The notes: a model not told the origin generated them from the letters alone. 64,000 nucleotides of DNA from Massilia sp. Root335 (GCF_001425685.1 NZ_LMCY01000008.1:302854-366853); one strand, 5' to 3'; counted from the first letter of the stretch, positions 8,479-18,006 are shown. A program made the numbers and translations.

Positions 8479-9297
8479 ATGCCCCCGGCACCCTCCATCC
8501 GACCTCACCACCGCGAACTCGACCCGCCAGCCGCACTGCGCAGCGCCATCAAGTGCTTCTGGTACGACCGCCGGGATGCGGGCGCGTTGAGCCAGCCGTT
8601 CGAGGTCCTGCCCGACGGCTACGCCGAAATCATTTTTCACTTCGGCGACACGTGCGGCTTGCCCGGCATCGGATGCGTCCAGCAACTGCCGTCGCCTTTC
8701 CTGATGGGCTTACTGAACCAGCCCGTGACGCTGGACGTCCGCGGCCGGCTCGACATCGTCGGCATCCGCTGCTATCCGTGGGCCGTGTTCGACCTGCTCG
8801 GCCTCGTGCCCGGGACCGCGGGCGTGCGCGTGTTCGCGCATCCCGTCGCCAGCCTGCACGCGACACTCGCGCGGTGCATCCAGGCAGAGCGCATCGACGA
8901 GGCGCTGGCCCACGTCGAGCGCTGTTTCATGCAGACGCGCACACCCGTCGACGGCATGCTGTCCCGTGCCGGCGCGGCGATGCGGGAGGCGAACGGCACG
9001 CTGGCCGTCAGCGAAGTCGCCGCGGCCGCGCATGCGACCGTGCGTACGCTGGAACGGAAGTTCAAGCAGTCGTCCGGCCATACCGTCAAGGAGGTGTCCG
9101 GCCTGATGCGCTTCGAGCAGGTGCGCAATGCGTTGTTCCATCGGCCGCAGGCCAGCATTGCCGGCCTGGCGCAGGCGCTGGGCTATGTCGACCAGTCGCA
9201 CCTGAGCCGCGAATTCAAGCGCTACAGCGGCACGACGCCCGCGGCGTTCGCGCGCAGGCAGCCGCGCGGCGACTTTGGCGGGTTTGTACAAGCCTGA
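8479..9297 (+). CDS. AraC-family transcriptional regulator
   Basis: 272 residues from ATG at 8479. The N-terminal half (LRSAIKCFWYDRR, EVLPDGYAEIIFHFG, GIRCYPWAVFDL) matches the DUF6597-type sensor domain found in many AraC regulators. The C-terminal 90 residues hold the two helix-turn-helix motifs (VSEVAAAAHATVRTLERKF and GLAQALGYVDQSHLSREF). It lies 27 bp upstream of an FAD monooxygenase on the same strand and probably regulates it or is co-transcribed with it. The effector is unknown. Confidence 0.88.
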   Translation: MPPAPSIRPHHRELDPPAALRSAIKCFWYDRRDAGALSQPFEVLPDGYAEIIFHFGDTCGLPGIGCVQQLPSPFLMGLLNQPVTLDVRGRLDIVGIRCYPWAVFDLLGLVPGTAGVRVFAHPVASLHATLARCIQAERIDEALAHVERCFMQTRTPVDGMLSRAGAAMREANGTLAVSEVAAAAHATVRTLERKFKQSSGHTVKEVSGLMRFEQVRNALFHRPQASIAGLAQALGYVDQSHLSREFKRYSGTTPAAFARRQPRGDFGGFVQA

Positions 9298-9324
9298 CGG
9301 GAAGGGCGCCGGTATCGTTCCCGG

Positions 9325-10905
9325 ATGACCTCTACATCACCCCATTACGACGTGATCGTCGCCGGCGCAGGTCCCGTCGGCCTGTTCCTCGCCTGCGAAC
9401 TGGCGCTTGCACGCTGCACCGTACTGGTCCTGGAAAAAGCCGCCGATCCCGATTCGCCGTTGAAGCGCCTGCCGTTCGGCATACGCGGCCTGTCGTCGCC
9501 CAGCATCGAAGCGCTGTACCGCCGCGGCCTGCTGGACGAACTGCAGGTGCCCAAAAAACTCGAGCATCCGTTCGTCACCGCGACCGGCACGCAAGTCCGG
9601 CGCCAGGCGGGGCACTTCGCCGGCATTCCGTTTCATCGCGAAGACGTCGACGCGTCGCAATGGCCCTGGCGCCTGCCCGGCGTAACGCCGACCAATCTGC
9701 TGGCCGAGATGGCGGAACTGGAAGCCATGCTGGCCCGCCGCGCGCACGCGCTGGGCGTCGAGATCCGGCGCGGCCTTGCCGTGACAAAGGTCGAGCAAGC
9801 GGCCCATGACGTGACCGTGCATGCGGGCGGGCAGGCTTTCACGGGGCGTTGGCTGGTGGGCTGCGACGGCGCGCGCAGTGCCGTGCGCAAGGCCGGCCGC
9901 TTCGAATTCGCGGGCACGGCGCCTGAATTCACGGGCTATACGGTCAAGGCCGATCTCGTCGAGCCGGCGCCGATCAGGATGGGCCGCACGATGACGCCGG
10001 CCGGCATGGTCATCCAGTTCCAGCCGGGGCATCTGGCGCTCGGCGATTTCGACGGCGGTGCCGCTCACGACGCCGGCCAGCCGGTCACGCGCGAACACGT
10101 GCAGGCGGTCCTGCGCCGCGTCTCCGGCACCGATGCGACGATCGCCGCGCTGCATCTCGCCACCACGTGGACCGATCGCGCGCGCCAGGCCACCGCCTAT
10201 CGCGACGGGCGCATCCTGCTGGCCGGCGATGCCGCGCACATCCACTCGCCGCTGGGCGGGCAGGGACTCAACCTCGGACTGGGCGATGCGATGAACCTGG
10301 GCTGGAAGCTCGCCGCGACCGTCCACGGCACCGCACCCGCCGGCCTGCTCGACACCTATCACGCGGAGCGGCACCCGATCGGCGCGCGGGTGCTGGACTG
10401 GTCGCGCGCGCAGGTGGCGATCATGCGGCCGGAACCGGCGGCCCGCGCGCTGCATGCGGTCCTCCGCGACCTGATGGACACGCGCGACGGCGCCACCTAT
10501 GTCGCGGGCAGGGTGTGGGGCATCCACACGCACTACGACCTCGGCGGCGATCATCCGCTCGTGGGCCGCAGCGTACCCGACTTCGTGTTCGACGATGGCA
10601 CGACAATGAGCACGACGATGGGCGCGGCCATGCGCGACGGCCGGCCCATCCTGCTCGATGTCGGCGCGGACGCGGCGCTCGCGGCCTTCGCGCGACGCTG
10701 CGGCGACCGGATGACGTACGTGGCGGGCGCCGTCCGCGACAGCCTCGGTGTGCGCGCATTGCTGGTCCGGCCCGACGGCATCGTCGCCTGGGCTTGCGAC
10801 GGCCCGCCCGATCGCACCGGACTGGCGCATGCGGCCGCGCGCTGGTTCGGTGGCGAGGATGTCGCGGATGCCGCGGATGCCGCGGAGCATGCTGCAATGC
10901 GGTGA
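9325..10905 (+). CDS. FAD-dependent aromatic monooxygenase (PheA/TfdB family)
   Basis: 526-residue flavoprotein hydroxylase that would use NAD(P)H and O2 on an aromatic or polyketide-like substrate. It has the Rossmann GAGPVG motif (residues 14-19), a central VGCDGARSAVRK (DG motif) and GRILLAGDAAHIHSPLGGQG around residues 295-315 (GD motif binding the FAD ribityl). The last ~110 residues resemble the thioredoxin-like tail of phenol hydroxylase relatives. The C-terminus carries a 9-bp codon repeat (Ala-Asp-Ala-Ala). No ring-cleavage genes accompany it, so the substrate cannot be assigned. Confidence 0.88.
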   Translation: MTSTSPHYDVIVAGAGPVGLFLACELALARCTVLVLEKAADPDSPLKRLPFGIRGLSSPSIEALYRRGLLDELQVPKKLEHPFVTATGTQVRRQAGHFAGIPFHREDVDASQWPWRLPGVTPTNLLAEMAELEAMLARRAHALGVEIRRGLAVTKVEQAAHDVTVHAGGQAFTGRWLVGCDGARSAVRKAGRFEFAGTAPEFTGYTVKADLVEPAPIRMGRTMTPAGMVIQFQPGHLALGDFDGGAAHDAGQPVTREHVQAVLRRVSGTDATIAALHLATTWTDRARQATAYRDGRILLAGDAAHIHSPLGGQGLNLGLGDAMNLGWKLAATVHGTAPAGLLDTYHAERHPIGARVLDWSRAQVAIMRPEPAARALHAVLRDLMDTRDGATYVAGRVWGIHTHYDLGGDHPLVGRSVPDFVFDDGTTMSTTMGAAMRDGRPILLDVGADAALAAFARRCGDRMTYVAGAVRDSLGVRALLVRPDGIVAWACDGPPDRTGLAHAAARWFGGEDVADAADAAEHAAMR

Positions 10906-10961
10906 TGCGCGCATCGTCACGGTTATCCGCGTGCGCCCTGCATCAGGCTACAATAGGCCCC

Positions 10962-11930
10962 ATGAAAAACTGGATCAGCCGCCTTCGGGGCGGCGCCGAC
11001 AACCCTGCCGTCGCCAAGGCCGTCCCCGCGGCCGCGGAGGATGGCGAACAGCCCGGCGGCGTCGCCGCCGGGATCGAAGCCACCTACTACCGCTGGCTGA
11101 CGGCATCCGCCGGCTACGATGCCCCGGCCGAGGTCGAAACCGCGATCCTCGACCAGGTCCGCGCGCTGGCGCGCGATCCGGCCGGCGCGGCCGAGCTGGT
11201 GCCGCGCGTGCCCGAAGTGATCCCGCAACTGCTGCGCAGCCTGCAGGACGAGGCGTCGAATGCGGAGCTGGCGCGCCAGGTCGCGCAGGACGTCGTCCTC
11301 GTCGCGGAAGTGATCCGCGAAGCGAACAGCGCCTATTACCGGCCGATGTCGCCCGTGAAGACGGTCGAGGCGGCCCTCATGATGCTGGGCCAGAACGGCT
11401 TGCGCATGCTGCTCGCGCGCGTCGCGTTCCGCCCGATCATCAAGCTGCAGGCGACCGGCTTCACGCGCGTGGCCGCGCCGCTGGTCTGGAACCAGTCCGA
11501 GAAATGCGCGCTGGCCGCCAGCCTCATGGCGCCGGGCCTCACGGCGGGGGCGTTCGAAGCCTATCTGGCCGGCCTGATGCAGAACCTCGGCGTCGTCGTC
11601 GGCTTGCGCCTGGCCGACCGCGTCTGCGAGGACGGCAAGGTGCCCGGCTCCAGCGAATTCGGCCTGCAATTGCTGGCCGAGGGCCGCAACCTGTCGGCGG
11701 CCATCGCGCAGCACTGGGACTTCCCGCAGCCGGTCGCCGACGCCATCGCGCACGCGGGCGATCCGGACGGCGAAAACCTGGCCCAGGCGCTCGCGCTGGG
11801 CGACCGCATCTCCAAGCTGCGCGTCCTGATCGACGCCAACGTGGTCGACGACGACGACGACTTCGTCATGGAGGGCCTCGACAACTTCCAGCGCCGCTGT
11901 CTCGGCAAGCTGAGCATGATCGAAAGCTGA
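10962..11930 (+). CDS. HDOD domain protein
   Basis: 322 residues; start MKNWISRLRGG at 10962. The central and C-terminal region (VAEVIREANSAYYRP, VEAALMMLGQNGLRMLL, LAGLMQNLGVVVGLRLAD) matches the HDOD domain, an HD-like fold usually lacking the metal-binding His-Asp pair and used in signalling, often with c-di-GMP or chemotaxis systems. The first ~100 residues are Ala-rich and linker-like. It sits alone ahead of the SnoaL/cupredoxin/EAL operon, 131 bp away. Confidence 0.85.
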   Translation: MKNWISRLRGGADNPAVAKAVPAAAEDGEQPGGVAAGIEATYYRWLTASAGYDAPAEVETAILDQVRALARDPAGAAELVPRVPEVIPQLLRSLQDEASNAELARQVAQDVVLVAEVIREANSAYYRPMSPVKTVEAALMMLGQNGLRMLLARVAFRPIIKLQATGFTRVAAPLVWNQSEKCALAASLMAPGLTAGAFEAYLAGLMQNLGVVVGLRLADRVCEDGKVPGSSEFGLQLLAEGRNLSAAIAQHWDFPQPVADAIAHAGDPDGENLAQALALGDRISKLRVLIDANVVDDDDDFVMEGLDNFQRRCLGKLSMIES

Positions 11931-12061
11931 TCTGCCGCACCGATGTGGTGCCGCGCGCATCGTTGCGCCACAGCCGTGTTGCCACGCTTGGGTTTCCGTG
12001 TAATCATGATTTTCGGACACGAAACTTTTATCCAGGTAATAACCAAGCGTGGAGGTGGACG

Positions 12062-12514
12062 ATGACCCGCAAGACGAAAGTTGCATCCCTGATATTGACC
12101 CTGGCGCTTCTGCCCTGGTGCGGCGGCCAGGCCGTGGCCGGACCGCTGGACGAGGCGAAGGCCAAGGCGCACCTCGACGCCGTGGCCGCCGGCGACCTGG
12201 AAGCGCTGATGCGCGACTATGCCGACGACGCCTACATGGAGTGGGTCGGCGGACCGCTCGACGGCCGCTACCGGGGCAAGGCCGAGATCCGCGCCGTCTG
12301 GAAGAAATTCATTGCGGTCAACGGCGGCCAGCCGCGTCCCGCGACGTTCGGCAAGTTGAAGGCGTTCGCCAACCCGCACGGCACGTCGGTGGAGGCCGGG
12401 GCCGGCTACGGCGGGAAGTTGCCGATGAAAGTGTGGCATGCGCTGACCTACCGCGACGGCGACCTGACCACCGAAGTCTGGCAGATCGCCCCCGCGCTGC
12501 AGATCGAGCAGTGA
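12062..12514 (+). CDS. Exported SnoaL/NTF2-like protein
   Basis: 150 residues; SD-like GGAGG (12050-12054) precedes ATG 12062. Signal peptide about residues 1-26 (cut AVA/GPLD). The mature part has the NTF2-like pattern: an N-terminal helix (KAKAHLDAVAAGDLEALMRDYADDAYMEWV) and strands ending in VWHALTYRDGDLTTEVWQI. SnoaL-like periplasmic proteins have diverse or unknown functions. Its TGA overlaps the ATG of the cupredoxin gene by one base, so the two are translationally coupled, with the EAL gene following after 1 bp. Confidence 0.85.
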   Translation: MTRKTKVASLILTLALLPWCGGQAVAGPLDEAKAKAHLDAVAAGDLEALMRDYADDAYMEWVGGPLDGRYRGKAEIRAVWKKFIAVNGGQPRPATFGKLKAFANPHGTSVEAGAGYGGKLPMKVWHALTYRDGDLTTEVWQIAPALQIEQ

Positions 12515-13155
12515 TGCGCGCGTCGCTGCTGGTGCTGGCGGCGGCGCTGTTCGGCGGTGCGGCCGGCGCCGCGCCCGTCGAGGTGCTGGTGCGGACGCCG
12601 GCGGGCCTCCCGCTGGCCGACGCCGCCGTGCTCGTGGAGCCGCTCGCGGGCGCGCCCGCGCGAGCGCGCGCGCGCGCGCCTGCCGCGCACGTGGCCATCG
12701 AGCAGCGCGGCCGCGAATTCATCCCGTGGATGACCGTAGTGCAGACCGGCACCAGCGTCGACTTCCCCAACAACGACACGGTCCGCCACCACGTGTACTC
12801 GTTCTCCGAACCCAAGCGCTTCGAGATCAAGCTGTACGCGGGCAAGCCGGGCCAGCCCATCGTGTTCGACAAGCCGGGCCAGGTCGACATCGGCTGCAAT
12901 ATCCACGACTGGATGGAGGCCCACGTGCTGATCGTCGACACGCCGTACTTTGCCCGCACGGGCGCGGACGGCCGCGCGACCATCGCCGGCGTTCCGGCCG
13001 GGCGCTACCGCCTGCGCCTGTGGCATCCGCTGCAAAAGGCGCAGGGCGCGCCGGACGACATCGAGGTTGGCGACGCGCCGGTGCGCGAGACGCTCGTGCT
13101 GGACGCGCGCCCGCGCGAGCCCAGGCCGCATACCGAGGACACGGACCACTACTGA
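12514..13155 (+). CDS. Exported cupredoxin-like copper protein
   Basis: 213 residues with a signal peptide (about 1-20, cut GAA/PVEV). The core (GREFIPWMTVVQTGTSVDF, NNDTVRHHVYSF, GCNIHDWMEAHV) is a plastocyanin/amicyanin-like blue-copper fold. The ligand set H93, C128, H131, M134 is complete, so a type-1 copper site is likely. The last ~70 residues form a carboxypeptidase-regulatory-like beta domain (GRATIAGVPAGRYRLRLWHP). A GC-dinucleotide run (about 12657-12680) encodes an Ala-Arg repeat before the core. It is coupled to the SnoaL gene upstream and ends 1 bp before the EAL gene. Confidence 0.86.
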   Translation: MRASLLVLAAALFGGAAGAAPVEVLVRTPAGLPLADAAVLVEPLAGAPARARARAPAAHVAIEQRGREFIPWMTVVQTGTSVDFPNNDTVRHHVYSFSEPKRFEIKLYAGKPGQPIVFDKPGQVDIGCNIHDWMEAHVLIVDTPYFARTGADGRATIAGVPAGRYRLRLWHPLQKAQGAPDDIEVGDAPVRETLVLDARPREPRPHTEDTDHY

Positions 13156-13156
13156 C

Positions 13157-15415
13157 ATGTCATCGACATCGCTGCGGCATCGTATCGCCATCGTCTTCGT
13201 CGGCCTGCTGGTGCTGGTCATGGGGCTCGTGCTGGCGCTCGTCCACAGCAGCAGCGCGCGTATCGTCGAGCGCGAGACGCAGCGCGAGCTGGCCGTCGGC
13301 GCCAAGGTGTTCCAGCGCCTGCTCGAACAGAACCAGCGCCAGCTCGAGACGGCCGCCGGCGTGCTGTCCGCCGACTTCGCGTTCCGCGAGGCGATCGCCA
13401 CGCAGGACCAGCCGACCGTGCGCTCCGTGATCCGCAACCACGGCCAGCGCATCCACGCCCAGGTCATGATGGTCACCGGCACCGACGGCAGGATGATCGC
13501 CGCCACGCAGAGCACCTTTGCCGCCGGCGATCCGTTCCCGTTTCCCGACCTGCTCGCGGCGGCCGAAGCCGCGGGGCGGAGCGCCGGTTTCCGCCAGATG
13601 CGCAACGGCCAGCTGTTCCAGGTCGTGCTCGTGCCGATCATGGCGCCCACGCGCATCGCCTGGGTGGCGATGGGCTTCCACGTGGACGACCGCTGGGCGC
13701 ACGAGATGGCCGGCGTGACCGGACTCGGTGTGCACATCGTCCGCGTGGGCATGCCTGGCCTGCTCGCGTCGTCCGGCGCCGCCGCGACGGATGCCGGCGA
13801 CGCGCGCAACGCATCGGTCGGCGTGCCGCTGGACGGCGGCCTGCAGGCCGTGCTGCAGCTGCCGGTGGCGCAGGTGCAGGCGCCGTTCAACCAGTTGCAG
13901 GGGCGGCTGCTGGGTGTGATCGCCGCGGCCGTGCTGGTGTTCGCGCTGGGCAGCGTGATGCTGGCCGGGCGCATCGTCCGGCCCCTGAACGATTTATCCG
14001 CCGCGGCCCGTCGCATCGCGCTGGGCGATTACGCGCAGCCGCTGCCGCCGGCGCAGGGCGACGAGATCGGCCAGCTGGCCGGCAGCTTCGAACAGATGCG
14101 CACGGGGATCGCGAGCCGCGAGGAACGCATCGTGCGGCTGGCCTATGTCGACGAATTGACGGACCTGCCGAACCGCACGCGCTTCCTGGAAGCGTTCGGC
14201 CGCCTCACGCCGGGCGGGGGCGGCGCCGTGATCGTCGTGAACATCGACCGCTTCGCCCTCATCAACAACGCGCTGGGCCACCTCGTCGGCGACCGCCTGC
14301 TGCGCGCCGTGGCCGGCCAGCTGCGGCCGCTGGCGCCGGCCGGCGGCATGCTGGCGCGCCTGTGGGGCGACCAGTTCGCGTTCCTGCTGGAGGGCGCCGA
14401 CCTGGACGCGGCGCGCCGCTTCGCCGACGGCGTGCTGGCCGCATTGCGCGATCCCGTCACGCTGGACGGCCAGCGCCTCGACATCGAGGCCGGCCTCGGC
14501 ATCGCGCTGTATCCCGACGACGGCCTCGATGCCGCAACGCTCCTGCGGCGCGCCGAGCTGGCGCTGGCCGCGGCCAAGCGCCGCCACGCCGGCGTCGCGT
14601 TCGCGTCCGAGACGGGCGCCGAGCCCGCGCACGAGCAGCTGTCCCTCATCGGCGACATGCGGCGCGCGCTGCTCGCCGGCGAATTCACGCTCGCCTACCA
14701 GCCCAAGCTGGCGCTTGCCGGCGGCCGCATCGTGGCGGTGGAGGCGCTGCTGCGCTGGCAGCATCCGGAGCGCGGCAGCATCGCGCCGGCGCGCTTCATC
14801 CCGTTCGCCGAGCAGACGGGCTTCATCCGCGAGATCACGCCGTGGGTGCTTGAGACGGCCGTGCGCCAGGCCGCCGTCTGGCATGCGGCGGGACTGGACA
14901 TCGCCGTGTCGGCGAACCTGTCGACGCTGGACCTGCTCGATCCGCACCTGGGCCGGCGCGTGCGCAACCTGCTGGAGACGCATGCCGTGCCGGCGCGCCG
15001 CCTGTGCCTGGAAATCACCGAGAGCGCGCTGATGGACGATCCGGCGCAGGCGCAGGCGCACCTGGACGAACTGGCGGCCCTCGGCATCAAGCTGTCGATC
15101 GACGACTACGGCGTCGGCCAGGCGTCGCTGGCCTACCTGAAAAGCCTGCCGGTCGACGAACTGAAACTCGACCGCAGCTTCATCACGGCGATCACGGAAT
15201 CGCCGCGCAACGCGGCCATCGTCGAATCGACCATCATGCTCAGCCACGCGCTCGGCCTCACCGTCGTCGCCGAAGGCGTGGAGACACAGGCCGAGCTGCG
15301 TTGGCTGCGCGAGCACGGCTGCGACATCGCGCAGGGTTACGGCATCGCGCGCCCGATGGCGGCGACGCAGTTGCAGGGCTGGCTGGCCGACTTCGCGGCC
15401 AGGACGACGGCCTGA
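13157..15415 (+). CDS. Membrane EAL phosphodiesterase with degenerate GGDEF
   Basis: 752 residues. Order: TM helix (8-28), periplasmic double-sensor region (30-245), second TM (about 248-268), HAMP, GGDEF (325-485), EAL (495-745). The GGDEF signature is WGDQF (W403), so cyclase activity is unlikely. The EAL domain looks intact: EALLRW (E529), EITESALM, IDDYGVGQASL, KLDRSF and VAEGVET. It should hydrolyse c-di-GMP under control of a periplasmic signal. It starts 1 bp after the cupredoxin stop, and the three genes read as one operon, so copper or redox state is a possible input (inference). It is convergent with the FliD-like gene 6 bp away. Confidence 0.9.
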   Translation: MSSTSLRHRIAIVFVGLLVLVMGLVLALVHSSSARIVERETQRELAVGAKVFQRLLEQNQRQLETAAGVLSADFAFREAIATQDQPTVRSVIRNHGQRIHAQVMMVTGTDGRMIAATQSTFAAGDPFPFPDLLAAAEAAGRSAGFRQMRNGQLFQVVLVPIMAPTRIAWVAMGFHVDDRWAHEMAGVTGLGVHIVRVGMPGLLASSGAAATDAGDARNASVGVPLDGGLQAVLQLPVAQVQAPFNQLQGRLLGVIAAAVLVFALGSVMLAGRIVRPLNDLSAAARRIALGDYAQPLPPAQGDEIGQLAGSFEQMRTGIASREERIVRLAYVDELTDLPNRTRFLEAFGRLTPGGGGAVIVVNIDRFALINNALGHLVGDRLLRAVAGQLRPLAPAGGMLARLWGDQFAFLLEGADLDAARRFADGVLAALRDPVTLDGQRLDIEAGLGIALYPDDGLDAATLLRRAELALAAAKRRHAGVAFASETGAEPAHEQLSLIGDMRRALLAGEFTLAYQPKLALAGGRIVAVEALLRWQHPERGSIAPARFIPFAEQTGFIREITPWVLETAVRQAAVWHAAGLDIAVSANLSTLDLLDPHLGRRVRNLLETHAVPARRLCLEITESALMDDPAQAQAHLDELAALGIKLSIDDYGVGQASLAYLKSLPVDELKLDRSFITAITESPRNAAIVESTIMLSHALGLTVVAEGVETQAELRWLREHGCDIAQGYGIARPMAATQLQGWLADFAARTTA

Positions 15416-15421
15416 CGCCGG

Positions 15422-16744
15422 TCAGGCGAGGAAGTCGAACGCCGACGCCGGCCGTCCCTCGCTCATCATGCCGAACAGCGAGTTGGCGCCCGCGCTCGCA
15501 TATTGCTGCACCAGGCGGCTCGCCTGCGCGTTGACGGCCTGGGTCATCTGCGTCTTCTTGTCGGCGAGCGCGTCGCGGTCCTTCGTCACGGCAGTGGCCT
15601 GGTCCGCGAGCGTGCTGCCCGTCGCCAGCTGCTGCGCGAGTCCGGCGCCGAGCTTGTCGGCGAGGCCCGCGCCGCCGTCGGCGAACACCTTCGCCACCCG
15701 GTCGGGCGCGGCGGCGATGGCCGCGTTCAGCTTCGTCTCGTCGACCGTCAGCTTGCCGTTCTTCGTGCCGACGCCGATGGCCGCCAGCGCGGCCGGATCG
15801 GCGCCGCCGACGAGCCGCGCGACCTGATCCTGGATGTGCGCGAGCAGGCGGTCGGAGGCGACGTCGCCCGACTTGAGGCCTGCCAGGCGCGCCGGCAGGC
15901 CGTTGACGGCGGCGGCGAAGGCCTTCACGTTGCGCGCGATGGCGTCGTTGTCCCCGGCGAGCGTGACCGTGCCGGTGCCCGTCGCCTTGAGGTCGAGCGT
16001 GACGCCGGCGATGGCGCCCGCCAGCCTGTTGCCGGCGCTCGTGACGGTCTTGCCGTCGACGTTCACGACCGCGTCCTGCGCGGCGCTCGTCTGCGTGACC
16101 GTGCCGCGCGCCGGCGGCTGCCACGCCAGCAGCGCCTGCAACGCCGGGTCGCCGGAGACCTGCACGCGCATCGCGTTCGCGGCGCCGGGCTGGCTGCTCA
16201 AGGTCAGCGCCACGCCTTTGTCGCCGGATACCAGCTTCGCATCCACGCCGGCCGCCTTGAATGCGGCGGCGATGCCTTCCAGCGTGTTGTCGGGCGCGCC
16301 GATGCGGATCGTCTTCGTGTCGTTTCCCGTCCCGATCCGGATGACGGTCGGCGCGCCGCTGCCGATGGCCGTGGTGCCGGACGCCACCCGGACGGTCGAC
16401 AGTTGCTGGGCCTGCGCCAGCTGCTTCACGTCGACCTTGTGCGTGCCGGCCACGGCGCCGGATGCCGTGATGCGCGCGTCGACCGCCTTGCCGTCGACCT
16501 GCGCGGCCAGTTTCAGGCCGCTGGCCGCGACCGTGCCGGCGACGGACTTCACGTCGTCCAGCACGTTGGCGAGCCGGCCCAGCGTGGACAGGCGCGCGTC
16601 GTCGCGCCGGATCTGCGCGTCGATGCCCTGCAGGCCCGTGCTGCGCGCGGTGAGCGATTTCACGGCGCTGCCGTACAGGTCGGACAGGCTCTTGCTGCCT
16701 GCCGTGGCCGCGGCCGTCGTCGTGGATGGAATCGTGGTCGTCAT
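15422..16744 (-). CDS. FliD-like flagellar hook-associated protein 2 (orphan)
   Basis: 440 residues, Ala/Thr/Ser/Lys-rich, no Cys. FliD_N features are near residues 10-115 (VDVKQLAQAQQLST) and FliD_C spans about 230-420, with a C-terminal coiled segment (MTQAVNAQASRLVQQYAS). FliD caps the growing filament and helps flagellin fold. At 440 residues it is near the usual size. There are no other flagellar genes in the window, so this is a stand-alone copy, possibly a secondary cap or a cap for a different filament. It lies 52 bp downstream of the PAS protein gene on the same strand. Confidence 0.78.
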   Translation of the reverse strand: MTTTIPSTTTAAATAGSKSLSDLYGSAVKSLTARSTGLQGIDAQIRRDDARLSTLGRLANVLDDVKSVAGTVAASGLKLAAQVDGKAVDARITASGAVAGTHKVDVKQLAQAQQLSTVRVASGTTAIGSGAPTVIRIGTGNDTKTIRIGAPDNTLEGIAAAFKAAGVDAKLVSGDKGVALTLSSQPGAANAMRVQVSGDPALQALLAWQPPARGTVTQTSAAQDAVVNVDGKTVTSAGNRLAGAIAGVTLDLKATGTGTVTLAGDNDAIARNVKAFAAAVNGLPARLAGLKSGDVASDRLLAHIQDQVARLVGGADPAALAAIGVGTKNGKLTVDETKLNAAIAAAPDRVAKVFADGGAGLADKLGAGLAQQLATGSTLADQATAVTKDRDALADKKTQMTQAVNAQASRLVQQYASAGANSLFGMMSEGRPASAFDFLA

Positions 16745-16796
16745 GCCGGTATTATCCGCGCAAACTTGTCATCTCATTCATTGAACATCGCCTGGA

Positions 16797-17726
16797 TTAC
16801 GCATCAATCTCGGCTTTCGCGTGGGCCGGCGCCTCGACGAAGCCGGCGACGGCGCCCACCACTGCGCCCGTCTCGTCGCGCAGGGGCACGGCGTTGATGA
16901 CGACGTGCAGCCGTTCGTCGTCGGCAAAGCGCACCGTCAGCGTTTCGCCGCGGATTTCTTCGCCGCTGGCGGCGGCGCGCTGCAGCGGCAACTGGTCGAG
17001 GGCCAGCAGCGTGGCGCCGGCATACACGGCGAATGCCCGTCCGCCCGGGGCGTCGGGTCCGGGATTCTCGCCGCGGCGCAGGCGCAGCAGGCGTTCGGCG
17101 ACGGGATTGGCCTTGACGCGCCGGCATTCGCGGTCGCTGGCGAGGAACAGCGCGGCGGGCGCCGCCTGCATCAGGCCTTCCAGCTCGCTCGTGCGGCGCT
17201 GCTCGCGCCGCTGGCTGTCCTGCAGGGCGCCCGCCAGGCGCCGCTGTTCGGTGATCTCCTCGACGATGACCGTCACGCCCAGCAGCGTTTCGGCGCCGTC
17301 GAATACCGGATGGAGGCTTTCGCGCCAGACGCGGCGCACGTGCGGCTGGGCGGGCGTCGCGCCTTCGAAGACGGAACCGACGATGGGCCGCCCCGTCGCC
17401 ATGACCTGGCGGATGCGGATTTCGGCGGCGGCCGCGATTTCCGGAACGACGTCGTGGATCGACTTGCCGACGTGGTCCTCGGGCGGCAGCCCGTTGATGT
17501 CGGCCAGCAGGCGGTTGATGCGCAGGTAGCGCAGGTCGAGGTCGAGCACGGCCAGTCCGACCGGCACGTGGGCGAGCGCGGCTTCGAGGGTCAGCATGGC
17601 GCGGCGCATGTCCATGCTTTGGCGCCCGGCGTCCGCCAGGCGTTCCTGCTGCCGGCCCAGGACGACGGCGATGACCGCCGCGAGAGGCATCAGCAGCAAC
17701 AGGAGCTCTGCACTTACAACGGGCAC
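16797..17726 (-). CDS. Membrane-anchored PAS-domain protein without output domain
   Basis: 309 residues from a GTG at 17726, chosen because GGAGG (17737-17733) lies 6 bases upstream; upstream in-frame ATGs at 17771 and 17891 have no good ribosome site. One N-terminal TM helix (VPVVSAELLLLLMPLAAVIA), then two PAS domains (about 45-165 and 180-300) separated by a short coiled coil (QDSQRREQRRTSELEG). No kinase, GGDEF or HTH follows, so it must act through a partner or be a truncated sensor. It precedes the FliD-like gene on the same strand. Confidence 0.75.
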   Translation of the reverse strand: MPVVSAELLLLLMPLAAVIAVVLGRQQERLADAGRQSMDMRRAMLTLEAALAHVPVGLAVLDLDLRYLRINRLLADINGLPPEDHVGKSIHDVVPEIAAAAEIRIRQVMATGRPIVGSVFEGATPAQPHVRRVWRESLHPVFDGAETLLGVTVIVEEITEQRRLAGALQDSQRREQRRTSELEGLMQAAPAALFLASDRECRRVKANPVAERLLRLRRGENPGPDAPGGRAFAVYAGATLLALDQLPLQRAAASGEEIRGETLTVRFADDERLHVVINAVPLRDETGAVVGAVAGFVEAPAHAKAEIDA

Positions 17727-18006
17727 GGCAATCCTCCGAACACATGGGCCGATGATTCTCGAAAATATCATTTTCTTTGCGAAATCATCAATATGTGTAT
17801 GCAGTATCGCGGCTGTGAATGTGGGAATCCGGTGCGCTAACGTGCAAATGTGTGGCTGTGTAACATCAGCGGTGTGACATGTGCCGCCCATGACGCCGAT
17901 CCGGCGACCGTAATTTTACGTATATCAAAGATTTGTCGAATCAATAATAATCGGCAGCCGGACGGCTCACGGCGATCCCGGCCGTAACAAAAGAGAGAGG
18001 AGGCAT

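Noticed and set aside
10861..10887. Three 9-bp repeats at the end of the FAD monooxygenase
   Set aside because: Short in-frame repeat giving Ala-Asp codons at a disordered C-terminus; probably slippage, not a functional site.
12657..12680. GC dinucleotide run as a regulatory or Z-DNA element
   Set aside because: It encodes an Ala-Arg stretch in the cupredoxin gene and fits ordinary codon bias; nothing else marks it.
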